From the NCBI GenBank assembly GCA_964448395.1, contig CAYUWM010000076.1, positions 1 to 5,672 of the forward strand: DNA of 5,672 nt, written 5' to 3'. Each line of letters opens with the position of its first letter. Within the stretch, counting starts at the first letter, position 1. Positions 1 to 5,672 of the stretch are shown piece by piece. This DNA comes from CAYUWM01 sp964448395 (lineage in GTDB: Bacteria > Chloroflexota > Dehalococcoidia > E44-bin15). Under the pieces are notes generated by a model, which searched no databases, had not been told where the DNA came from, and saw only the letters and a program-made list of their open reading frames with translations. The position numbers and the translations under genes are program-made.

Positions 1-507
1 ATGGATGAGGTGGGTGAGCGGTTCGCCAAGGGCTTAATCTTCGTTCCCCAGATGCTGCGCTCCGCCAAGACGATGAAGGAGTGCGTCGATCTGCTCCAGC
101 CGTATTTCAAGGAGGGAGACGTTACTTCCAAGGGAACGGTTCTGATCGGGACCGTTAAGGGCGACCTGCACGACATCGGGAAGAACCTGGTTTCCATGAT
201 GCTCGAGGGGGCGGGATTCAAGATCGTGGACCTGGGTGTGGATGTATCTCCCGAGACCTTCGTCCAGAAGACCCGGGAGGTCAAGCCGGATATTGTGGGT
301 ATGTCCGCACTGCTGTCCACCACCATGCCTTCCATGCCCAAGACCATCGAGGCGCTTCAGGATGCCGGCCTCAGGGATGCAATCAAGATAATTATCGGCG
401 GTGCTCCGGTAACCGAGCGATACGCTGTTGAGATCAGGGCGGATGCATACGCCTCGGATGCCGGCTCCGCCGTTACCAAAGCTAAGGAGCTGATCGGCAT
501 TAGTTGA
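1..507 (+). CDS. Corrinoid methyl-carrier protein (MtbC/MttC/MtgC type), 5'-truncated
   Basis: This is a cobalamin-binding protein that accepts a methyl group from a substrate methyltransferase on Co(I) and hands it to a second methyltransferase; it is cytoplasmic. Seen: residues 1-35 match the end of the helical cap domain (VGERF, then FVPQML). A Rossmann-like B12-binding domain follows from about residue 45. It carries the signature DLHDIG at 55-60, in which His57 is the expected lower axial cobalt ligand, then SAL at 103-105 and GG at 133-134, the usual nucleotide-loop positions. The stop is TGA at 505-507. Family members are about 210 residues, so about 40 residues of the cap domain are missing; the ATG at base 1 is most likely an internal Met and the true start lies upstream. 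It is followed closely by two MttB-family genes, which are its likely methyl donors. Family assignment is firm; the exact subtype is not. Confidence 0.95.
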   Translation: MDEVGERFAKGLIFVPQMLRSAKTMKECVDLLQPYFKEGDVTSKGTVLIGTVKGDLHDIGKNLVSMMLEGAGFKIVDLGVDVSPETFVQKTREVKPDIVGMSALLSTTMPSMPKTIEALQDAGLRDAIKIIIGGAPVTERYAVEIRADAYASDAGSAVTKAKELIGIS

Positions 508-525
508 ACTCCTTATAGTGCATGC

Positions 526-531
526 AGGAGG
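526..531 (+). promoter_or_regulatory. Ribosome binding site AGGAGG deciding a TTG start
   Basis: A perfect AGGAGG lies five bases before an in-frame TTG at 537-539. It lies inside the first codons of the longer reading that would begin at ATG 522, and no Shine-Dalgarno-like sequence precedes that ATG. This favours TTG 537 as the start of the first MttB-family gene. Confidence 0.75.
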
Positions 532-536
532 AAGTA

Positions 537-1982
537 TTGAATCCGAAAGACACCCCCACGTTCCAGCCCCGGTTGAAGGTACTGAGCCGAGAGCAGGCCC
601 TCGCCATACACCAGACCTCTCTGCGGATACTGGAGAAGATAGGCTTCAAGATGGAGCATCCCGGTGCGCTGACAATGCTCGCCGATGCCGGTTGCAGTGT
701 CTCCGATGGTGACTGGGTCAAGATGCCCCCCAAGCTGGTTGAAGATGCGCTTAGCTCCGCTCCAAAAAGAATCGACCTGCACGACCAGAGGGGCAACCTC
801 ACCATGCCCCTGGCTGACGGCAACTACTTCTACGGCACAGGATCGGACACCACCTTCACCGTGGACCTGGAAACAGGAGAGCGGCGCAGAACACGCCTGC
901 AGGATACCGCCAATTTCGCCCGGCTGGTAGACGGTCTGGAGAACATGTCATTCGCCATGTCAATGAGCAACCCGGAGGACGCACCGGTAGATGATATCTA
1001 TATCTACGCCTTCGCCGAGCTGATAAAGAACACCAACAAACCTGTAGTTTTCATCGCCGACAGCGGGAGGGATATCGCCAAGATATACCAGATAGCCTGC
1101 GCGGTCGCGGGTGGCGAATCGAACTTCCAGAAGAAACCCTTCATCCTCAATTACTCGGAAGCTATCAGCCCGCTGCGCTTCCCCCAGAACGTGATGGAGC
1201 GGCTCATCTTCTGCGCCGAGAAGAAGATACCCGTCTGCTTTCCCTCCGGTTCCAACGCCGGCGGCGGCGCCCCGGTAACGCTGGCCGGCGCCATGGCATT
1301 GGGCATCGCTGAGAACCTGGTGGGGCTGGCAATCCATCAGATGGCGGGCAAGGGGTCCCCCTTCCTGTTCGGGCCCAATGTCAGCGTTCTCGATATGAGA
1401 CACACCATCGTCTCCTATGGTGCCCCGGAGTGGAGCCTTACCCAGGCGGCGCTGGCCGACATGCGGGACGAGCTCTACGGATTGCCGGTATGGGCATTTG
1501 CCGGTGCCTCTGATTCCAAGGTCATGGATGCCCAGGCGGGAGCCGAGTCCATGTTCTCCATCATCACCGCTATGCTGTCACGCTGTAACCTGATTCACGA
1601 CGGGGGATACCTGGAGTACGGCAACACCTCCTCACTGGAGATGGTGACTATGAACAACGAGCTGGTAGCCATGAGCCGCTCCTTCGTCCAGGGGATCACC
1701 ATTGATGAAGCTAATCTGGCCTTCGATGCGATCGAGCGTGTGGCGAAGGAGCCGGGCGCCCTGTTCCTGATGGACGACCATACGTTCGAGCACTTCATGC
1801 AGGCCCAGTTCCTGCCCCAGCTGCTCGACCGCTCCCGCTACGACGCCTGGCAGGAAGCCGGCGCGATGGATATGTACCGGCGGTGCAACGCCGAGACTAA
1901 ACGGGTGCTGGCGGAACACCAGGTCGAGCCCAAGCCCGATTCTGTGCTCGAGGAAATCGACAGGATCCTGCACGGACGCTAA
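537..1982 (+). CDS. MttB-family methylamine:corrinoid methyltransferase, non-pyrrolysine type (copy 1)
   Basis: It probably transfers a methyl group from a methylated amine to the corrinoid protein encoded just upstream. It is about 481 residues from TTG 537 (486 from ATG 522, the numbering used here), matching the usual family length. Seen: family-typical blocks across the whole protein, including the N-terminal helical LKVLSREQ, the glycine-rich region with APVTLAGAMALGIAENL at 250-266, YGAPEW at 299-304, the GASDSKVMDAQAGAE segment at 328-342, and the C-terminal DDHTFEHFM at 418-426 followed by LPQLLDRSRYDAW. Archaeal MttB has pyrrolysine at about residue 334; here that part is read straight through with no TAG, so this belongs with the non-pyrrolysine members. 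Characterised ones use glycine betaine, proline betaine, carnitine or gamma-butyrobetaine. The substrate here is unknown. No frameshift or truncation is visible; the stop is TAA. Confidence 0.93.
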   Translation: MNPKDTPTFQPRLKVLSREQALAIHQTSLRILEKIGFKMEHPGALTMLADAGCSVSDGDWVKMPPKLVEDALSSAPKRIDLHDQRGNLTMPLADGNYFYGTGSDTTFTVDLETGERRRTRLQDTANFARLVDGLENMSFAMSMSNPEDAPVDDIYIYAFAELIKNTNKPVVFIADSGRDIAKIYQIACAVAGGESNFQKKPFILNYSEAISPLRFPQNVMERLIFCAEKKIPVCFPSGSNAGGGAPVTLAGAMALGIAENLVGLAIHQMAGKGSPFLFGPNVSVLDMRHTIVSYGAPEWSLTQAALADMRDELYGLPVWAFAGASDSKVMDAQAGAESMFSIITAMLSRCNLIHDGGYLEYGNTSSLEMVTMNNELVAMSRSFVQGITIDEANLAFDAIERVAKEPGALFLMDDHTFEHFMQAQFLPQLLDRSRYDAWQEAGAMDMYRRCNAETKRVLAEHQVEPKPDSVLEEIDRILHGR

Positions 1983-1987
1983 AGGGA
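1982..1987 (+). promoter_or_regulatory. Ribosome binding site AAGGGA for the second MttB-family gene
   Basis: AAGGGA overlaps the last base of the preceding TAA stop and lies six bases before ATG 1994. An alternative in-frame TTG at 1988 directly abuts this site and would leave no spacer, so ATG 1994 is preferred. The arrangement suggests translational coupling to the gene before it. Confidence 0.6.
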
Positions 1988-1993
1988 TTGCCA

Positions 1994-3439
1994 ATGGGAA
2001 CAAGTGTACCTGTGCTGAAAGTGCTATCGACCGACGATATCAGGCAAATCGATAGCACCGCTCGCCGGCTGCTGAAACATGTGGGGATAAAGCTCCGCGG
2101 TGATAACGGCAACAGATACCTCGACAAGCTGAAGCAGGCGGGCGCCGCGGTCGACAAGGAGAACCAGTTGGTCCGCTTCGACGGTGACCTCATCGACGGC
2201 CTGATAGCCGGCGCACCAACCAGCCTCACCCTATATTCCAGGGACGGATCGAACGACCTGCACCTGGGACAGGGTAATGTATATTTCGGTAACGGCGGCC
2301 GCGTGTTCCACATCCTCGACATGGGGACCGGCGGCTACCGCCTCTCCTTGCTGCGGGACGTGGCCAACACCGCGACCCTGGTCAACAGTTTAGAGCACGT
2401 ACAGTTCTACATCATCGCCTGCCAGGCGCACGATATCAAGCCGGTGAACTACCACCTGCTGGATTTCTACTATTCGCTGAACCACACCACCAAGCACGTG
2501 ATGGGCGGCTGCACCAACCTGCGGGGCGCCAGGCAGATGCACAAGCTGGCGAGCATTATCGCCGGCGGGGAAGACAGGCTGAGGGAAAAGCCGTTTGTGT
2601 CCGTTATCACCAATACTTTATGCCCGCTGACCGTGGCGGTTTACACGCTGGACATCCTGGATTTCTGCACCTCCAGAGGAATCCCGGTAACGTGCGCATC
2701 TGTACCTATGGCGGGGGCCACCTCCCCCGCCACCCTGGCGGGAACCCTGACCCAGATGCATGCCGGTGCTCTGGCCGGCGTGTGCATATCCCAGTTACTC
2801 TCACCCGGGGCCAAGGTCATGTACGGGGCTGTACCCACTACTATGGACCTGCGGCGCATGGAATTCTGCATGGGCTCCGTGGAGATGGCGATGATGAACG
2901 CTGCGGCGGTTCAGCTGGCAAAGCTGTATAAGTTGCCGATATATGCATCCAGCGGGGTCACCGAGGCGAAGAGGCCCGACATCCAGGCCGGGTTCGAGAA
3001 GACCGTTTCCAACCTGCTGGTGGGCATGGCAGGTGGAGACTACATCCATCTGGCGGCGGGTATGCTGGACTCCGCCAAAGCCATCTCCTACGAGCAGTTC
3101 GTCATCGATGACGAGATGATCGGCATGGTGCAGCGCATACTCAGGGGCATCACTGTCAATAAGGATACCCTGGCCTTCGATGTTATCGACAGCGTCGGCC
3201 CCGGCGGCAACTTCGTAACCGAAGACCACACCATAGAGCACATGATGCAGGAGTTCTACTACCCCTACCTGAGTGTCAGGTCCAACTTCGATATCTGGGA
3301 GGAACAGGGGAAGCAGGACATGCTGAGCCGCTCCAAGGATCGCGTCGAGGAGATACTGGAGAAAGGCAGAGAGGGGCTGCTGGACCACGACACCATCTCG
3401 CGGATACAAAAAGCCTTCCCCGGCAGTCGGATGATCTAG
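1994..3439 (+). CDS. MttB-family methylamine:corrinoid methyltransferase, non-pyrrolysine type (copy 2)
   Basis: This is a second, diverged member of the trimethylamine methyltransferase family, 481 residues from ATG 1994. It is collinear with the preceding gene from LKVLS near the N-terminus through IAGGE, the SPATLAGTL block, the GSVEMAMMNAAAVQLAKLYKLP-type helix, the SSGVTEAKRPDIQAGFE segment and the C-terminal EDHTIEHMM, then YPYL and a W-containing tail. Substantial divergence, including the segment facing the presumed active site (GVTEAK in place of GASDSK), suggests a different substrate rather than a recent duplication. No internal TAG is present, so it is a non-pyrrolysine type. It starts 11 bases after the upstream stop and ends with TAG at 3437-3439. 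It probably shares the upstream corrinoid protein. The fold and family are secure; the substrate is not known. Confidence 0.93.
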   Translation: MGTSVPVLKVLSTDDIRQIDSTARRLLKHVGIKLRGDNGNRYLDKLKQAGAAVDKENQLVRFDGDLIDGLIAGAPTSLTLYSRDGSNDLHLGQGNVYFGNGGRVFHILDMGTGGYRLSLLRDVANTATLVNSLEHVQFYIIACQAHDIKPVNYHLLDFYYSLNHTTKHVMGGCTNLRGARQMHKLASIIAGGEDRLREKPFVSVITNTLCPLTVAVYTLDILDFCTSRGIPVTCASVPMAGATSPATLAGTLTQMHAGALAGVCISQLLSPGAKVMYGAVPTTMDLRRMEFCMGSVEMAMMNAAAVQLAKLYKLPIYASSGVTEAKRPDIQAGFEKTVSNLLVGMAGGDYIHLAAGMLDSAKAISYEQFVIDDEMIGMVQRILRGITVNKDTLAFDVIDSVGPGGNFVTEDHTIEHMMQEFYYPYLSVRSNFDIWEEQGKQDMLSRSKDRVEEILEKGREGLLDHDTISRIQKAFPGSRMI

Positions 3440-3445
3440 CGTTCA

Positions 3446-4045
3446 ATGGTGAAACCGGTGAAGAAGCCTCAGAAGGTTGTGCGCCTCATCGCCTGTGCTG
3501 TATTCAAGCCGGCGCTGGATTTCCTTGCCATGAAGGAGAGATATCCCCATCTTAAAGTTACTTATTTGCCCTCTTATTTACATTTGAAGCCCCCGGAGTT
3601 GCAGAAGCGGTTGTTGAAGGAGATAATCAAGGCCCGCAAAGGCGGGGAGCGGATAGTATGCCTCTACGGTGACTGCTTCCCCGATATCGATGAGTTCTGC
3701 AGGAGGCACGAGGCGGTGAAAGTGCCCGGCCATTACTGCTACGAGATGCTGCTGGGGCCGGAGCGGTTCAAGCAATACCTCGACGAGATAGCGGGGACCT
3801 ACTTCCTCGAGCAGGATGTGATACAGAACTTCGAGACGTACTGCATGAAGCCGCTGGGACTGCGTGACGAGGAAATGCGGAAATACTGCTTCGAGCACTA
3901 CCAGAGGGTGCTGTATATAAGGCAGCCTGATGATGTGGACCTTGAATCCAAGGCATGCGATATCGCCGACTTCTTGGATCTCCATATGGATGCCAGCGAT
4001 GCCGACTACTCTTATCTTGAAAACAGACTCGCGGAGCTTCTATAG
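3446..4045 (+). CDS. DUF1638 family protein
   Basis: This 199-residue soluble protein matches DUF1638, a family with no established function that is often found beside corrinoid methyltransferase and activator genes. Seen: VRLIACAVF at 12-20, LPSYLHLKPPELQKRL at 41-56, the CLYGDCFPDID stretch at 72-82, and GHYCYEMLLG at 95-104. It is rich in cysteine (17, 72, 77, 85, 98, 133, 148, 171), several in conserved-looking positions with nearby His96, so metal or corrinoid-related binding is possible; this is inference. There is no signal peptide or membrane segment. The start is uncertain: ATG 3446 lacks a good ribosome binding site, while GTG 3458 lies five bases after GGTGA (3448-3452). The gene begins six bases after the TAG of the MttB paralog and in the same frame. 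The stop is TAG at 4043-4045. Confidence 0.85.
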   Translation: MVKPVKKPQKVVRLIACAVFKPALDFLAMKERYPHLKVTYLPSYLHLKPPELQKRLLKEIIKARKGGERIVCLYGDCFPDIDEFCRRHEAVKVPGHYCYEMLLGPERFKQYLDEIAGTYFLEQDVIQNFETYCMKPLGLRDEEMRKYCFEHYQRVLYIRQPDDVDLESKACDIADFLDLHMDASDADYSYLENRLAELL

Positions 4046-4053
4046 CTGCCTGC

Positions 4054-4058
4054 AGGGA
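4054..4058 (+). promoter_or_regulatory. Ribosome binding site AGGGA for the activator gene
   Basis: AGGGA lies seven bases before ATG 4066, in the 20-base gap after the DUF1638 stop. The spacing is good and supports ATG 4066 over the next in-frame ATG at 4078. Confidence 0.55.
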
Positions 4059-4065
4059 TAGACAC

Positions 4066-5672
4066 ATGAAGAGAAAGATGGCAGAGGTACTGCCCGAATC
4101 GAAGAAACGCCAGCAGAGGTACGTGTGGCTGAACGTTCTGCCGGACGACCTGTGGTTCAAAGTCCGCCCGGGCAAGACGATCTGGGAGGCATTGCAGGGC
4201 ACTAATATAGACCTGGGTGGGGAGTGTGGCGGGCTGGGCAAATGCGGCAAATGTAAGGTGAAGGTTCTATCCGGCAGTATTAAAGCGCCATCGGATGAAG
4301 AAAAACGGTTTCTCGATGAGGATGAGCTAAGCCAGGGGGTGCGCCTGGCGTGCCGCACCCCGGTTAACGAAGACCTGGTGATATCGACGGCTGATGTTGA
4401 GACCAAGGAGGAGTACTTCCAGATCCTCACCACCAGCCATGACGGCACCGCAACCCACCGCCCGCCGCTGCATTTGAAGCCGCTGGTTGAGAAGCGCGGG
4501 GTCGCATTTTCCAGGGACATTGAATACGAGTGGCTCTCCGATCTGGACCGGATAAGGATAGAGATGGGACCCGAACACCAGGACCTGAAAGCCACGCTGG
4601 GCTGCCTGCTGACGCTGCACGACATGTTGATACAGACCAACTATAGCGGCACTGCGGTGTTCCACAATAACACCCTGCTGGCGTGGCAGGCGCGCGATGA
4701 GATAGACCGCCAGTACGGGCTGGTATTCGACATCGGCACCAGCACGGTTGTAGGCAAGCTTATCAACATGCTGAACGGCACCGAGGTGGCGGTGGCATCC
4801 TGCCTCAACAGCCAGTACAAATATGGCCCCGACGTGATCAGCCGCCTGAACTACATCATGGAGAATCCCAAGGGTTTAAGCCGGCTCCACAACCTGATCC
4901 TGCGTGACCTGAACCGGATCACCAGGAGCCTGCTGAAAACGGCCCGCGTCACCCCGGATGAGATATTCGTTGCGGTGGGAGCGGGCAACAGCACCATGCA
5001 GCACATAATGCTGGGGCTGGACCCCTCCGGGATCGCGCAGGCCCCGTTCGCGCCCATCCTCACCGACGGGCTGGTGGTCGAGGCCAGGGACGTGGGCCTG
5101 GAGCTCCATTCCGAAGCCCTGTTCTACGCCATGCCCATCAAATCGGGCTACATCGGCGGAGACCTGATAAGCGTTATCCTGGCCTCAGGCGCCGCGGAGC
5201 AGGACCGGGACATCATACTGGGGCTGGACCTGGGAACCAACGGCGAGATACTGCTCGGCAACCGCAAGCGGCTGATGACATGCTCCGCCGCCGCCGGGCC
5301 CGCCCTTGAGGGGGCCAGGATCTCCAGCGGGATGATAGGCAGCGCCGGAGCCATCGAGGGCGTCAGCCTGGAAGAAGGGCAGTTGCAGTACAACGTTATC
5401 GGCAACATAAGCCCCAGGGGCATATGCGGGAGCGGCCTGGTGGAGCTGGTCGCCGTCCTGATGAATGCGGGCATCATCAGCCCCGAAGGCCTGATCCAGC
5501 GCTCGAGGAGGAAGATAGCCAGGGAGCTAAACCCCAGGGTCACCAGATACAGAGGCGTCAAACGCTTCCTCATCGCCTCGGCGGAGGAGAGCGCGGATGG
5601 GAAGCCCATCTACCTGACCCAGAGGGACGTGCGCGAGGTGCAGCTGGCCAAGGCCGCCATAGCGGCGGGCAT
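4066..5672 (+). CDS. RamA/RACo-like corrinoid activation protein (2Fe-2S plus ASKHA ATPase), 3'-truncated
   Basis: This protein would use ATP to reduce inactive Co(II) corrinoid to Co(I) so that the methyltransferase cycle can resume. The visible part is 535 residues and is open at the window end; relatives are about 600-650 residues, so roughly 70-110 are missing. Seen: a basic N-terminal extension (1-18); a 2Fe-2S ferredoxin domain at about 19-110 with C54, C60 and C63 (C-x5-C-x2-C in GGECGGLGKCGKC) and the fourth ligand C96 in LACRTP; a linker region to about 215; then ASKHA-type ATP-binding elements, namely LVFDIGTSTVVG at 219-230, AVGAGNSTM at 303-311, LGLDLGTNGEI at 385-395, and CGSGLVE at 454-460. 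This matches the COG3894/DUF4445 family. Bacterial members carry the 2Fe-2S cluster at the N-terminus, whereas methanogen RamA has C-terminal 4Fe-4S clusters. It closes the visible part of the operon, and its natural client is the corrinoid protein at the window start. Confidence 0.93.
   Translation, partial: MKRKMAEVLPESKKRQQRYVWLNVLPDDLWFKVRPGKTIWEALQGTNIDLGGECGGLGKCGKCKVKVLSGSIKAPSDEEKRFLDEDELSQGVRLACRTPVNEDLVISTADVETKEEYFQILTTSHDGTATHRPPLHLKPLVEKRGVAFSRDIEYEWLSDLDRIRIEMGPEHQDLKATLGCLLTLHDMLIQTNYSGTAVFHNNTLLAWQARDEIDRQYGLVFDIGTSTVVGKLINMLNGTEVAVASCLNSQYKYGPDVISRLNYIMENPKGLSRLHNLILRDLNRITRSLLKTARVTPDEIFVAVGAGNSTMQHIMLGLDPSGIAQAPFAPILTDGLVVEARDVGLELHSEALFYAMPIKSGYIGGDLISVILASGAAEQDRDIILGLDLGTNGEILLGNRKRLMTCSAAAGPALEGARISSGMIGSAGAIEGVSLEEGQLQYNVIGNISPRGICGSGLVELVAVLMNAGIISPEGLIQRSRRKIARELNPRVTRYRGVKRFLIASAEESADGKPIYLTQRDVREVQLAKAAIAAG

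Noticed and set aside
1..3. ATG at base 1 as the true start of the corrinoid protein
   Set aside because: It falls inside the conserved helical cap domain (Met before DEVGERF), so the gene must begin upstream of the window.
960..1403. 147-residue antisense open frame inside MttB copy 1
   Set aside because: Shadow of the coding strand; no domain and no ribosome binding evidence.
1988..1990. TTG as the start of MttB copy 2
   Set aside because: It directly abuts the AAGGGA site with no spacer; ATG 1994 has a proper six-base spacing.
2801..3409. 202-residue antisense open frame inside MttB copy 2
   Set aside because: It is opposite a strongly supported family gene and has no recognisable motif; treated as a shadow.
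4049..4056. CCTGCAGG palindrome after the DUF1638 stop as a terminator or operator
   Set aside because: Only eight bases with no loop, no extension of the arms and no T-run; it also overlaps the ribosome binding site of the next gene.
3768..4640. 290-residue antisense open frame across the DUF1638/activator boundary
   Set aside because: Its translation is Ser/Arg-rich with no recognisable domain, and it lies opposite two well-supported genes; it is a shadow of GC-rich coding sequence.
5148..5609. 153-residue antisense open frame with hydrophobic stretches inside the activator gene
   Set aside because: The opposite strand encodes conserved ASKHA motifs here (LGLDLGTNGEI, CGSGLVE); the antisense frame is a by-product.

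Overview
The window is a single co-directional (+ strand) gene cluster with five genes and almost no intergenic space. The gaps are 29, 11, 6 and 20 bases with the starts chosen here. Both outer genes run off the ends: the first lacks its 5' end and the last its 3' end. No RNA gene, mobile element, CRISPR array, terminator or stretch over 300 bases without a gene was seen.

Layout, left to right: (1) the C-terminal part of a corrinoid (B12-binding) methyl-carrier protein of the MtbC/MttC/MtgC type; (2) and (3) two tandem, clearly diverged members of the MttB (trimethylamine methyltransferase, COG5598) family, both read without an internal amber codon and so of the non-pyrrolysine class; (4) a DUF1638 protein, a family of unknown function that tends to accompany corrinoid methyltransferase genes; (5) a RamA/RACo-like corrinoid activation protein with an N-terminal 2Fe-2S domain followed by an ASKHA-type ATPase region.

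Together this reads as an anaerobic demethylation module. An MttB-family enzyme would move a methyl group from a methylated, probably quaternary, amine to Co(I) of the corrinoid protein. The activator would reduce the corrinoid back to Co(I) when it is accidentally oxidised to Co(II). The enzyme that passes the methyl group from the corrinoid protein to tetrahydrofolate or coenzyme M is not in the window and may lie outside it. The actual substrates cannot be read from the sequence. Known non-pyrrolysine family members act on glycine betaine, proline betaine, carnitine or gamma-butyrobetaine.

The organism is probably a strict anaerobe. Moderately high GC, clear Shine-Dalgarno sites and the N-terminal 2Fe-2S architecture of the activator favour a bacterium (acetogen-like, sulfate-reducer-like or Dehalococcoidia-like Chloroflexota), but the lineage is a weak inference. 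The most unusual details are that one corrinoid protein is paired with two different MttB paralogs, that an in-frame TAG plus two codons is all that separates the second MttB gene from DUF1638, and that the first MttB gene probably starts at a TTG behind a perfect AGGAGG.
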